Origin: Falsiroseomonas selenitidurans
GTDB lineage: Bacteria > Pseudomonadota > Alphaproteobacteria > Acetobacterales > Acetobacteraceae
Length of the DNA stretch: 64,000 bases
Assembly (NCBI RefSeq): GCF_012103215.1
Contig: NZ_JAAVNE010000001.1
Span: 1-64,000, forward strand
Direction: 5' to 3'
Shown here: positions 1 to 8,413 of the stretch, one piece after another
Position numbering within the stretch: position 1 is the first letter of the stretch
Layout of the letters: each line of letters starts with the position of its first letter
The notes under the pieces: generated by a model
What the model was told of the DNA's origin: nothing
The model's database searches: none
The model's input: only the letters and a program-made list of their open reading frames with translations
Position numbers and translations under genes: made by a program

Positions 1-657
1 CGCGGTCTTTGCCCGGCTGCCGGCCGCGCCCCGGCGGCGCAACCGGCCCGCCGCCCCGATCTGCGCCTGGCCAGCCTCGGCGTGGTGCGCCCGGCCGGCG
101 CGGCCACGGCCGGCGCCCTGCACGGCACCCCCATCCTGCCGGTCGCCATCACCTCCGGTCTCTCCTGCGTGCCCTTCGCCCGCATGGCGACGGGCATGAC
201 GATCAGCGGCGACGCCCGGCTGTGGTGGAACAACGCCGCCGGCACCTATGCCCGCGGCCAGGCGCCGGAACGCGGCTCGGTGCTCGCCTTCACCGCCTCG
301 GGCGGGATGCGGCGCGGCCATGTCGCCGTCGTCTCCCGCATCCTCGGGCCGCGCACCATCCATATCGACCACGCGAATTGGGGCGGCCCCGGCATCCGCC
401 GCGGCACGGTGATGCGTGGCGTGGTGGTGATGGACGTGTCGGACCGTAACGACTGGACGGCGGTGCGCGTGCAGGTCGGCCATGACAGCAGCAACTTCGG
501 CCGCACCTACCCGACCCATGGCTTCATCTACAACCGCCCGGCCGGCACCCGCATGATGACCGCCGAGGCGCCCGCCCTGGTGGAGGTGGCGCAGGCCGCC
601 CCCTCCCCGCATGCCAGCCAGCACCACCGCCTGGCGGCGCAACTCTTCGAGGAATAG
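1..657 (+). CDS. CHAP-domain amidase/peptidase-like protein (5' truncated)
   Basis: The reading frame is open from the first base, so the true start lies outside the window; a GTG at 82 is only an internal candidate. The protein resembles CHAP (cysteine, histidine-dependent amidohydrolase/peptidase) domains that cut peptidoglycan cross-links or amides. The candidate nucleophile Cys is in SGLSCVPFAR (codon at 166-168), the His in RRGHVAVVS about 50 residues later, and the third polar residue in IDHANWGG. The order C...H...N and the spacing fit the family. A short Pro/Ala/His-rich tail of about 40 residues follows the domain. It probably acts in the periplasm on the cell wall, but no signal peptide can be seen because the start is missing. 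The next gene begins 28 bases downstream on the same strand. Fold assignment is fairly firm; substrate is unknown. Confidence 0.75.
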   Translation, partial: RGLCPAAGRAPAAQPARRPDLRLASLGVVRPAGAATAGALHGTPILPVAITSGLSCVPFARMATGMTISGDARLWWNNAAGTYARGQAPERGSVLAFTASGGMRRGHVAVVSRILGPRTIHIDHANWGGPGIRRGTVMRGVVVMDVSDRNDWTAVRVQVGHDSSNFGRTYPTHGFIYNRPAGTRMMTAEAPALVEVAQAAPSPHASQHHRLAAQLFEE

Positions 658-685
658 GGCGTCATCCTCGGCGGAGGATCGGCCC

Positions 686-1192
686 ATGCATGAACGTGGC
701 CCCCATGGGGCGGAGCGTCTGTTCCTGGCCGATGCCAGGGACCAGGGCGGGGAGATCCCCAACAATCCCCGCCTGCCTGTCCTGGTGCATCGCGGCGCCC
801 TGCCGCCCGGCGATCCGGCGGCGGCCGAGGCGATCTTCGCCCGCCATAACTGGTTGCCGGCCTGGCGCAACGGCATCTTCGCCATCGACCACTACCACCC
901 GAACGCGCATGAGGCGCTGGCCATCGCGCATGGCCGGGTGCGCGTGCGGCTGGGCGCGGAGGCGGGCGTGACGCTGGACCTGGCCGCCGGCGATGTGGTG
1001 GTGCTGCCCGCCGGCACCGCGCACCGCAACCTCGGCCAGTCCGAGGATCTGCTGGTGGTCGGCGCCTACCCGCCCGGCGACCCGCCCGAGCAATTCACCG
1101 GCCGGCCCGGGGAGCGTGAGCGGGCGCTTCATGCCATCGCCGCCACGCCGTACCCGCCCTGCGACCCGGTGACGGGGCATCCCTACCGGTAG
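686..1192 (+). CDS. YjlB-type cupin protein
   Basis: A 168-residue single-domain cupin resembling Bacillus YjlB. Motif 1 is visible as HYHPNAHE...HG, matching G(X)5HXH(X)4E(X)6G at its metal ligands. Motif 2 is GDVVVLPAGTAH, matching G(X)5PXG(X)2H. The opening NNPRLPVLVH and the later GAYPPGD are also typical of the YjlB subgroup. Metal binding is expected; the reaction is not known for this family. The start was chosen at ATG 686 because a GGAGG at 673-677 lies 8 bases upstream, and the longer frame starting at 611 would read through the end of the preceding gene. It may be cotranscribed with the CHAP gene, since the gap is 28 bases. Downstream is a palindromic repeat shared with the convergent acyltransferase gene. 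Confidence 0.8.
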   Translation: MHERGPHGAERLFLADARDQGGEIPNNPRLPVLVHRGALPPGDPAAAEAIFARHNWLPAWRNGIFAIDHYHPNAHEALAIAHGRVRVRLGAEAGVTLDLAAGDVVVLPAGTAHRNLGQSEDLLVVGAYPPGDPPEQFTGRPGERERALHAIAATPYPPCDPVTGHPYR

Positions 1193-1302
1193 CGGGAGCC
1201 TCTCCAAGCCTGGCGATCCCGCCTTGCCTGACCAGATCCAAAAGTCCTTGCCTTCTGTGATCAAAAATACGTTCGGATGCTTACTGCTCAACGCCTGTCG
1301 CA

Positions 1303-1404
1303 CTGGAGCCGTTTCACCGCCAGCGAAGGCGGTAAAGCGGCTCCAGCTTACCGTTTCGACGCATTTTCCGAGGCGCCTTGCGAAGCCGCAAGGCTTGAAA
1401 ATGC
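1303..1404. repeat. Double palindrome between convergent genes
   Basis: Two stem-loops lie back to back. The first pairs 1303-1321 with 1328-1346: 19 positions, two of them imperfect, with a 6-base loop AGCGAA. The second pairs 1375-1382 with 1387-1394 (GCCTTGCG/CGCAAGGC, loop AAGC), closed by an outer stem GCATTTTC 1361-1368 with GAAAATGC 1397-1404. The outer stem ends 1 base from the stop codon of the acyltransferase gene, so that gene ends in TAGAGCATTTTC. A diverged relative lies at 6309-6431. It probably acts as a bidirectional terminator or transcript-end stabiliser and belongs to a dispersed palindromic family; that role is inferred from symmetry and placement. Confidence 0.7.
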
Positions 1405-1405
1405 T

Positions 1406-2371
1406 CTAACGGTCCGACTGGAAGACATGCGCCATGAACCACTGTTCAGGATGCGCGCGCACCACCTGCTCCACCACCGCATCCAGCGCGGCGATATCGG
1501 CCAGCACCGCCTGGCGGCCGCGGCCGGGCGGGCCGATCGGCACCTCCGGCAGGATATGCAGCCGGAAGCGGGCGGCCTGCCCCAGCCTTTCAGCATAGGC
1601 CGGCACCAGCGCCGCGCCGGTGGCCGCCGCCAGGCGCACGGCGCGCATGATGTTGCCATCCAGCCGCAAGGGGCGGCCGAGCGCCGGTGCATGCACCCGC
1701 CCCTCCCAGAACTCGTCCACATAGTACAGCAGCGCCGCTTCCCGGCTTTCCAGGATGCGATGCGCCTCGAACACCGCGCCGAGGGTGGGCGCCACGGCGA
1801 CCGCGGCCTGCGCCCCGGCGGCCTGGCGGCTGCGGTTGCGGGCGCGGTCGGCGATGCGCATGCGGAAGCGGTTGGGCAGGCGCTGGTAGATGGCGTGGAA
1901 GGGGATGCCCAGCATCGGCATCGCCGCATGCACCACCTCCCAATACCCCACATGCAGCCCGGCGATGATGATCGGCCGGCCGGCCTCGCGCGGGCCGGTC
2001 AGGTGCTCCGCCCCGGTGATCTCGATCCGTCCCTCTGCCCGGAAGCGGTACAGGGCGGCGAATTCCACGAAGCTGCGGCCGACATGCTGCCAGTGGGCGC
2101 GCAGCATCGCCTCGATCTCGGCGTCGTTCGCCGCGGGGCGCAGCTGCCGGAACAGGGCGCGGGCGCGGTCGGAGCCGACCTGCCGCTTCGCCCCCGCCCG
2201 CAGCCCCATCCGCGCCCCGATGGCGGAGGCGGTGTCGGTCGGCAGGGCGCCCAGCAGCCTGTGCGGCAGCCAGTCCGCGAATCCCTGCAGCGGGTCGCGC
2301 AGCCAGTAGCGCAGCAGCGCCTGGCGGTCCTGCCAGCGCCAGGGCGGCGCATGGTAGAGGTGATCCGTCAT
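1406..2371 (-). CDS. LpxL/HtrB-like lysophospholipid acyltransferase
   Basis: A 321-residue protein of the lipid A lauroyl/myristoyl acyltransferase superfamily. The catalytic HX4E motif is visible as HVGYWE around residue 140, inside IIIAGLHVGYWEVVH. These inner-membrane enzymes move an acyl chain from a thioester donor onto lipid A precursor or another lipid. There is no strong N-terminal transmembrane helix of the usual HtrB kind, so it may be peripheral and its acceptor may not be lipid A. The gene is the last of an apparent operon with the P450 (one base between the P450 stop and this ATG) and the alcohol dehydrogenase. That context suggests tailoring of a hydroxylated lipid, which is an inference. 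Transcription ends at the palindrome at 1303-1404. Confidence 0.8.
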   Translation of the reverse strand: MTDHLYHAPPWRWQDRQALLRYWLRDPLQGFADWLPHRLLGALPTDTASAIGARMGLRAGAKRQVGSDRARALFRQLRPAANDAEIEAMLRAHWQHVGRSFVEFAALYRFRAEGRIEITGAEHLTGPREAGRPIIIAGLHVGYWEVVHAAMPMLGIPFHAIYQRLPNRFRMRIADRARNRSRQAAGAQAAVAVAPTLGAVFEAHRILESREAALLYYVDEFWEGRVHAPALGRPLRLDGNIMRAVRLAAATGAALVPAYAERLGQAARFRLHILPEVPIGPPGRGRQAVLADIAALDAVVEQVVRAHPEQWFMAHVFQSDR

Positions 2372-2372
2372 G

Positions 2373-3761
2373 CTAGCGGGGGGTCAGGCGCATCGGCAGG
2401 GTCTCCCCCGGCCGCAGCGTCAGCCGCGCCACCGGCATCACCTGCACCCCCGGCTCCAGCGCCAGGCGGAAGCTGCCGGCCAGCGCGGCCAGGCAGATGG
2501 TGGCCTCTGCCAGGCCCAGATGCTGGCCGGTGCAGATGCGCGGGCCGGTGCTGAAGGGGATGTAGGCGTGGCGTGGGGGCTTCGGCGCGCCCGGCATGAA
2601 GCGGTCCGGGATGAAGGCATCCGGCTGGTCCCATAGCGAGGGCTTGCGGTGCAGCAGCCAGGGGCAGACCAGGATGATGCTGCCCTTCTTCACCAGCCGG
2701 TCGCCGATCCGGTCCGGCCCCAGCGCCTCCCGCGACAGCAGCGGCACGGGGGGGAACAGGCGCAGCGTCTCCTCCACCACCGCCCGGGTGAAGGGCAGGC
2801 TGGGCAGGTCCGCCAGGGTCGCCACGCGGTCGCCGAGCACGCCGCGCACCTCGCTGGCCAGCCGCTCCGCGCTGGCGCTGTCCTGGGACAGGCAGAACAG
2901 CGCCCAGGCCAGGGTGTTGGCGGTGGTCTCATGCCCTGCCATGAACAGCACGATGGCCTCGTTGCGGAAGGCCCGACGGTCCATGGGCGCGTCGGTGCCG
3001 GGCACCTTGGCTTCCGACATGGCGCGGATCAGCGAGGCTTCGCCGGCATCGGCGCCGCCATCGAGGATGCCGGCGATCAGCCCGTCCACCACGGCATGGA
3101 TGCGCTGCGCCGCGCGCCGCACGCCGGGCCCGTGGAAGCGCGGCCACCAATCCGGCAGGCCGAGCAGCGACAGCACGTCGGTCTGGCCGATGCGCGCCTG
3201 GTAGTCGGCGAAGGCGGCGACGACCTTGCCCGCCGCCTCCTGCCCCAGGGCACGGCCGAAGATGGTGCGGCAGATGATCTCGGCGGTGAGGTGGCCCATC
3301 TCCGCCAGAACATCCACCGGGCCGGGCGGCAGGGCGCGCCACTGCGCCCGGCGTTCCGCCGCCGCTTCGGTGATGGCCGGCGCCAGCTCCGCCAGGCGCG
3401 AGACATGGGTGACCGGCGCGACGACGCGGCGGCGCTCGCGCCACAGCGGGCCGTCGCTGACGAACAGCCCGTCGCCCAGCAGGGGGATCAGCGCGTGGCG
3501 GTGCTGCGGGCTCTTGCGCTGGAAGTTCTCGTGCCGCTCCACGAACACGTAGTGGACGCTGTCCGGGCTGTTGCACACCACCACGTCGCGCAGGAACAGG
3601 CGGCTGCCATAGACGTCGCGCTCGAAGGAGGATTTGGCCCAGACCGCCAGCCAGTTCTCCCGCGCCACGCGCAGCATCTGCCGCAGCGGCATCCCCTTGT
3701 CGGGGCGCGGCGGATAGGGCGGCACGAAGGGGGTCGCCGGGGCAGTGACTTCGGTCAGCAT
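2373..3761 (-). CDS. Cytochrome P450
   Basis: A 462-residue soluble bacterial P450. Three hallmarks are visible: the I-helix oxygen-activation motif AGHETTANT, the K-helix ExxR as EETLRLFPP, and the heme-thiolate loop FSTGPRICTGQ with the axial ligand at about Cys410. No N-terminal membrane anchor is present. Its length and FxxGxRxCxG form fit class I or II enzymes resembling the fatty-acid hydroxylase side of the family. No ferredoxin or ferredoxin reductase gene is adjacent, so electrons must come from a system elsewhere. It lies 28 bases downstream of the alcohol dehydrogenase gene and one base upstream of the acyltransferase ATG, so the three are probably cotranscribed. The substrate is unknown. 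Confidence 0.92.
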   Translation of the reverse strand: MLTEVTAPATPFVPPYPPRPDKGMPLRQMLRVARENWLAVWAKSSFERDVYGSRLFLRDVVVCNSPDSVHYVFVERHENFQRKSPQHRHALIPLLGDGLFVSDGPLWRERRRVVAPVTHVSRLAELAPAITEAAAERRAQWRALPPGPVDVLAEMGHLTAEIICRTIFGRALGQEAAGKVVAAFADYQARIGQTDVLSLLGLPDWWPRFHGPGVRRAAQRIHAVVDGLIAGILDGGADAGEASLIRAMSEAKVPGTDAPMDRRAFRNEAIVLFMAGHETTANTLAWALFCLSQDSASAERLASEVRGVLGDRVATLADLPSLPFTRAVVEETLRLFPPVPLLSREALGPDRIGDRLVKKGSIILVCPWLLHRKPSLWDQPDAFIPDRFMPGAPKPPRHAYIPFSTGPRICTGQHLGLAEATICLAALAGSFRLALEPGVQVMPVARLTLRPGETLPMRLTPR

Positions 3762-3789
3762 GTCCCGGACACTACATCGGCGCGGCGGT

Positions 3790-4857
3790 CTACGCAGCCT
3801 CCGCCGTCAGCACGATGCGCCCCGTCACCTGGCCGGCGCGCAGGCGCTGCAGGGCCGAATCGGCATTGGCCATCGGCTCCCGCGTCACCGGGATGCCGGG
3901 CAGGCCGCCGCCCTGGGCGATCTTCACCAGCGCCCGCAATTCCTTCGGGTTGCCGACATAGCTGCCGCGCACGGTCAGCGCCCGCATGGCCATCAGCGGC
4001 AGCGGCACGGTGAGTTCACCGCCGAACAGCCCCACCTGGATCAGCCTGCCGCCCTTGGTCAGCGCGTCGAAGCACATCCGCGCGGTCTGGCTGCCATTCA
4101 CCAGGTCGATGATCGCCTCCACCGGCCCGCCGCACAGCGCCACCAGCCGCTGCACCGTGTCCTCCCCGCCGGCTTCCAGCGTGTCGCTGGCCCCGGCCTC
4201 CCGCGCCGCGGCCAGCTTCTCCGCGCTGAGATCGACCGAGACGATGCGCCGGTGCCCCATCGCCTTCAGCACCGCGATCGCCTGCAGGCCAAGCCCGCCG
4301 GCGCCGACCAGCACGATGGCCTCATCCGGCGCCATCGGCATCACCTTGTTGATCGCCGAATAGACGGTGATGCCGGAACAGGCATAGGTGGCCGCCAGCG
4401 CCGGGTCGATGTCACCCGGATCGACCAGGTGGCGCGGCTCCGGCACCAGGATGTGGGTGGCGTAGCCGCCATTCTGGAAGATGCCGAGCGCCCGGCCCTG
4501 GACGCACATATTGTCCTCCTCCGCCCGGCATTTGGCGCAGGTGCCGCAGCCGACCCAGGGGAAGACGATGCGGGTCTGGCCGACGGCGAGCCCCTGCCCC
4601 TCGGCCTCCGGCCCCCATTTCACCACGCGGCCCACCGTCTCATGCCCCATGGCCAGCGGCAGCGTCACGCCGCGGTCCAGCAGCCGCATCTTGCCGCGGC
4701 TGCCGAGGTCCCATTCGCCTTCCCAGACATGGATGTCGGAATGGCAGACGCCGGCATGGGTGACTTCCAGCAGCACCTGGCAGCCGGTGGGCTCCGGCGT
4801 CGGCAGCTCGATCTCCTGCAGTGGCTTGCCCACTTCCACCATGGCCCAGGCCTTCAT
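3790..4857 (-). CDS. Zinc-dependent alcohol dehydrogenase
   Basis: A 355-residue medium-chain dehydrogenase. The catalytic zinc ligands are in GVCHSD near residue 40 and MGHE near residue 70. The structural zinc loop has four cysteines in CGTCAKCRAEEDNMC. The Rossmann NAD(P) motif is VGAGGLGLQA, followed by an acidic residue in SVDLS that favours NAD. It oxidises an alcohol to an aldehyde or the reverse. The ATG at 4857 (MKAWAMVEVG) is preferred over an upstream start at 4896 because the family begins at that position. It is the first gene of the presumed ADH-P450-acyltransferase operon and is divergent from the monooxygenase gene at 5019, with about 160 bases of shared promoter region. Confidence 0.9.
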   Translation of the reverse strand: MKAWAMVEVGKPLQEIELPTPEPTGCQVLLEVTHAGVCHSDIHVWEGEWDLGSRGKMRLLDRGVTLPLAMGHETVGRVVKWGPEAEGQGLAVGQTRIVFPWVGCGTCAKCRAEEDNMCVQGRALGIFQNGGYATHILVPEPRHLVDPGDIDPALAATYACSGITVYSAINKVMPMAPDEAIVLVGAGGLGLQAIAVLKAMGHRRIVSVDLSAEKLAAAREAGASDTLEAGGEDTVQRLVALCGGPVEAIIDLVNGSQTARMCFDALTKGGRLIQVGLFGGELTVPLPLMAMRALTVRGSYVGNPKELRALVKIAQGGGLPGIPVTREPMANADSALQRLRAGQVTGRIVLTAEAA

Positions 4858-5018
4858 CGCGGCGTTCCCCCAACATCCCTGGCGCAAGGCGACCATCGCC
4901 GCCGTCCGCGGTCAAGCTTGACAGGCGGGCTTCCGCACCCTGGGATGGTGCGGCGGCGCCGGTGAAGCGCCGGCCCAGGGACACAGCCGGTCGCATCCTG
5001 CCCGAGAGGATGTCGCCC

Positions 5019-6311
5019 ATGCCCTGCGCCCCCTTCCACCTCGCCTGGTTCGTCTCCCGCGGCTACGGACCCAAGGCCTGGCGCTACGACTGGGGCGGCG
5101 ACCCGTCGCGCTGGATGATGCCGGACCTGTTCGTCGACCTGGCGCGCTCCATGGAGCGGGCCGGCTTCGACTACGTGATGATGGAGGACAGCTGCAACGT
5201 CCCCTACACCTACCAGGGCAGCCACGACGCCTACCTGAAATACGCCATGGCGGCGCCGAAGCTCGATCCCGCCGTGCTGGTCCCCTACATGGCGATGGCG
5301 ACGCGGCGAATCGGGCTGGTGACGACGCTGTCCACCACCGAATACCCGCCCTTCCTGCTGGCCCGGCTGATGAACTCCCTGGACCATGTGACGGAAGGCC
5401 GCGTCGGCTGGAACATGGTGACCGGCAGCAATGATGGCGGCGCCCAGAACTATGGCATGGACCGGCAGATCGAGCATGACGAGCGCTACGACCGCGCCGA
5501 CGAATTCGCCGAGATCGTGACCCGGCTTTGGGAAAGCTGGGAGGCGGATGCGATGGTGCTGGACCGGGAGGCGCCGCTGTTCGCCGATGGTGCCAAGGTT
5601 CACCCCATCGACTACCAGGGCCGCTACCACAGCTGCCGCGGGCCGCTCAGCGCGCCGCGGTCGCCGCAGGTGCGGCCGGTCCTGTGCCAGGCGGGCGGGT
5701 CCGCCCGCGGCCGCCGCTTCGCCGCGCGCTGGTCGGACACCATCATCACCGCGGTGCGCGACGTGGGCGCGATGAAAGCGACGCGGGAGCGCATCCGCCA
5801 GGACGCCGTGGCGCTGGGCCGCGACCCGGACGGGATCAAGGTGCTGTTCCTGGTGGACCCCCTGGTGGACCACAGCCTGGCCGCGGCGGAGGACCGCCGG
5901 CGCATCCTGGAGGCGGATGTGGCGCTGCATGCCGACCAGCATTTGGCCTCCCTCTCCCGCCTCAGCGGGATCGACTTCGCGCGGTTCCCACTGGACGAGC
6001 CGCTGCCGAAGCTGACCAGCAACGGGCATCAATCCGTGGTGGACCATTTCACCGGCCGCACGCCGCGGGAACTCGCCATGCGCGCCGAACTCGGCATCCG
6101 CTTCACCGGCACGGTGGAGCAGGTGGCGGGGATGATGGAGGAGGCGATGCAGGAAGCCGGCGGTGACGGCTTCCTGATCGTCCATGCCGATTTCACCCGC
6201 CGCTACGTCGCCGAGATCTGCGACGGGCTGGTGCCGGCCTTGCAGCGGCGCGGCCTGACCCGCCGCGCCTACGAGCACCGGACCTTCCGGGAGAACCTGC
6301 TGGCCTATTAG
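5019..6311 (+). CDS. NtaA/DmoA-type FMN-dependent monooxygenase (luciferase-like)
   Basis: A 430-residue luciferase-like (bacterial-luciferase-fold) flavin monooxygenase of the NtaA/SnaA/DszA/DmoA group. These enzymes use reduced FMN from a partner reductase to oxidise amines, sulfur compounds or chelators. Typical stretches are WRYDWGGD near the start, TTLSTTEYPPFLLAR, and RVGWNMVTGSNDGGAQNYG, which forms part of the flavin and substrate site. The start at ATG 5019 is chosen because GAGAGGA at 5004-5010 sits 8 bases upstream, whereas the ATG at 5010 overlaps that site. No flavin reductase is adjacent. The stop codon TAG at 6309 is the first copy of a 21-base tandem repeat. Substrate cannot be told from sequence. 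Confidence 0.88.
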   Translation: MPCAPFHLAWFVSRGYGPKAWRYDWGGDPSRWMMPDLFVDLARSMERAGFDYVMMEDSCNVPYTYQGSHDAYLKYAMAAPKLDPAVLVPYMAMATRRIGLVTTLSTTEYPPFLLARLMNSLDHVTEGRVGWNMVTGSNDGGAQNYGMDRQIEHDERYDRADEFAEIVTRLWESWEADAMVLDREAPLFADGAKVHPIDYQGRYHSCRGPLSAPRSPQVRPVLCQAGGSARGRRFAARWSDTIITAVRDVGAMKATRERIRQDAVALGRDPDGIKVLFLVDPLVDHSLAAAEDRRRILEADVALHADQHLASLSRLSGIDFARFPLDEPLPKLTSNGHQSVVDHFTGRTPRELAMRAELGIRFTGTVEQVAGMMEEAMQEAGGDGFLIVHADFTRRYVAEICDGLVPALQRRGLTRRAYEHRTFRENLLAY

Positions 6312-6431
6312 AGCCGCTTCACCGAAAGTTAGAGCCGCCTCACCGAAAGCGGGGACGGTGAAACCGCTCTGGCCGATTGTTCCAACGCTTGCTCCGGGTC
6401 GCCCTGCGAAGCCGGGAGGCTTGCAGAGCCC
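6309..6431. repeat. Diverged palindromic repeat with 21-bp tandem duplication
   Basis: The sequence at 6309-6329 is nearly identical to 6330-6350 (TAGAGCCGC.TCACCGAAAG, one internal difference), so the stop codon of the upstream gene is duplicated. An inverted repeat pairs 6331-6345 with 6356-6370, about 12 of 15 positions. The following bases up to 6431 align by eye with the second half of the repeat at 1303-1404 (CCTGCGAAGCC followed by AGGCTTG). It lies between convergent genes, as the first copy does, and may serve as a bidirectional terminator. Confidence 0.6.
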
Positions 6432-7403
6432 CTAGTCGGGCCGGATGTTGTTGTCCCGGACCACGCGGCCCCAGGTGGCGATCTGGCGGGACAGGAAGGG
6501 GCCGAATTCGGATTCGCCCTTGGGATCCAGGTCGATGCCGAGGCCGATGACGCGGGCCCGCACCTCCGGCACCGCCAGCGCCTCCCGCAGCGCGGCTTCC
6601 ATGCGCTGCTTGATCGGCGCCGGGATGCCGGCCGGGCCGAGGAAGCCCCAGAAGGCTCGCGCATCCACCCCCGGCACGCCGACCTCGGCCAGCGTCGGGA
6701 TGTCCGGCATGGAGGGCGACCGCGTGGCGCCGGTCTGCGCCAGGGGCACCAGGGCCCCGCTGTCGATATGCACGCCGATCGCCGGCCGCGTCGCGATCGG
6801 CATGTCCACCTCGCCGGCCACGGCGGCAACGGCGAGCGGGCCGCCACCGCGATAGGGCACATGCACCAGCTGCAGCCCGGCCGCCTTGCCGACCAGCGCC
6901 ATGGTCAGGTGGGCGAGCGAGCCGTTGCCGATGCTGCCATAGGTCAGCGTGTCCGGCTTCGCCTTCGCCGCCGCCGCCATGGCCGCGAAGCTCTTGAAGG
7001 GGCGCGTGCGATGCGCCGTCAGCACCATGGGCGCGGTGCCGAACAGCAGCAGCGGTGTCATGTCCTTTTCGGTGTCGAAGCCCATGTTCGGGATCAGCGC
7101 CGGGTTCACCGCATGGGTGTCGAAGACCAGCACCCAGTGGTTGCCATCCGGCGCGCTGCGCGCCACGGCGCCGGTGCCGAGGGAGCCGGAGGCGCCGGGG
7201 CGGTTCTCCACCACCACATTGGCGCCCAGGATGCGCATCAAATGCGGCTGCAGCAGGCGGGCCAGCGCATCCGTGCTGCCGCCCGGCGGGAAGGGCGGAA
7301 CGATGCGGATGGGACCGGAGGGCCAGGCGGGCTGGGCGTGCAGCGCAGGCGCGGCCAGCGCGGCGCCGGCCGCCAGCAGCAGGCGGCGGGTGAGATGCGG
7401 CAT
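6432..7403 (-). CDS. Tripartite tricarboxylate (Bug) family substrate-binding protein
   Basis: A 323-residue periplasmic binding protein of the Bug/TctC family, which binds small carboxylates or similar anions for a TctAB-type carrier. A signal sequence LLLAAGAALAAPALHAQ starts the protein. The family loop RIVPPFPPGGSTD follows, then VVVENRPGASGSLG, and later VHVPYRGGGP; these form the ligand pocket in characterised Bug proteins. No tctA or tctB gene is in the window, so it is an orphan binding protein, as is common for expanded Bug families. It lies 73 bases downstream of the secreted hydrolase gene and may be cotranscribed with it. Ligand unknown. Confidence 0.9.
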   Translation of the reverse strand: MPHLTRRLLLAAGAALAAPALHAQPAWPSGPIRIVPPFPPGGSTDALARLLQPHLMRILGANVVVENRPGASGSLGTGAVARSAPDGNHWVLVFDTHAVNPALIPNMGFDTEKDMTPLLLFGTAPMVLTAHRTRPFKSFAAMAAAAKAKPDTLTYGSIGNGSLAHLTMALVGKAAGLQLVHVPYRGGGPLAVAAVAGEVDMPIATRPAIGVHIDSGALVPLAQTGATRSPSMPDIPTLAEVGVPGVDARAFWGFLGPAGIPAPIKQRMEAALREALAVPEVRARVIGLGIDLDPKGESEFGPFLSRQIATWGRVVRDNNIRPD

Positions 7404-7476
7404 GGAGATCCTCCCGGGTTTCTTGCTTGCCCGGGATTAGGCCCGGCCGGCGCCGGCAGCGCAAGCCGGCCGAGCG

Positions 7477-8349
7477 TCAGCCCGCCGCGATCGCCGCCGC
7501 CCGGCGCGCCATGCCGCCATTGTCGTGGCCGACGCCCGGCACCGTTTCCAGCCGCCAGTGGAAGGGCACCCCCAGCCGCCAGGCGACAGCGCGGGCCTCG
7601 GCATAGAAGCGCATGCCGCGCGCCAGGCGGTGCGGCCCCTGGGCCATGGCGCCGGGCTGGCGCGGGATGGAACGGTGATCCGGGTCCACGTCATCGGCGC
7701 CGAGCAGCACCGTGACGGGCCGCGCGAAGGCGGCCGCCAGCCGCTCATCGGGCACGCTGGTGCCGCCCAGGCCGAAGGGGAAGGCCACGTCCCGCACCGG
7801 CATGGTGTAGGAGCCGGCATTGGCGGTGATGATCGCCTCCGCCTGGCTCGCTTCCGCCAGCAGCAGGTAGCGGTGGACGAATTGCGCGCCGGCGGAATGG
7901 CCGAACAGCGCATAGCCCGGCCGCGTCGCGCCGGTGCGCGCCCGCACGGCCTGCCAGATCCGGTCGATGGCGCCGAAGGTCCAGGCCTCCGGCGGGTTCG
8001 GCACCAGCGCCTGCGTCACCACATTGCCCCAGTTGTAGGAGGCGACGGTGGGGAACAGCGCGCGGGAAAATTCGGGCGCCACCACCAGCAGCTTCGCCGC
8101 ATCCGCCTGCGGCGCCCATTGCGCCAGGTAGCGGTCGGCGTCGCGCTGCAGCCCGTGCAGCACCAGCAGCACGCGCCCATCCGTCTGCCAGCCGGGCGGC
8201 CGGTGCAGGAAGACGCGCATGGGCCCGGGCCCGAGCGCCCTCGGTTCCTCCATCTCGAACACGGATTGCGCGGCGGCGGGCTGGGCGGCCGCCTGGCGCG
8301 GCAGGGCGGCGATGGCCCCCAGCGCCATCAGGCCTCGACGATGCAGCAT
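7477..8349 (-). CDS. Secreted alpha/beta hydrolase
   Basis: A 290-residue alpha/beta hydrolase with an N-terminal export signal (MLHRRGLMALGAIAAL then RQAAAQ). The nucleophile elbow is FGHSAGAQF, the acid is probably in LLGADDVD, and the catalytic His is in VPGVGHDNGG. The oxyanion HG is in LVLHGLQRD. The overall plan resembles poly(hydroxyalkanoate) depolymerase-like or PGAP1-like esterases, but the substrate is not clear. The start at ATG 8349 has GGAGG 8 bases upstream, so it is preferred over the longer frame starting at 8397. It lies 64 bases after the TelA gene and before a Bug binding protein on the same strand. Confidence 0.82.
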   Translation of the reverse strand: MLHRRGLMALGAIAALPRQAAAQPAAAQSVFEMEEPRALGPGPMRVFLHRPPGWQTDGRVLLVLHGLQRDADRYLAQWAPQADAAKLLVVAPEFSRALFPTVASYNWGNVVTQALVPNPPEAWTFGAIDRIWQAVRARTGATRPGYALFGHSAGAQFVHRYLLLAEASQAEAIITANAGSYTMPVRDVAFPFGLGGTSVPDERLAAAFARPVTVLLGADDVDPDHRSIPRQPGAMAQGPHRLARGMRFYAEARAVAWRLGVPFHWRLETVPGVGHDNGGMARRAAAIAAG

Positions 8350-8413
8350 GGCGTGGTCCTCCGCCGCCAGCTTCCGCCCGTGCCCGGGCGGGCGCAAGCA
8401 GCGACCGCGCGCC

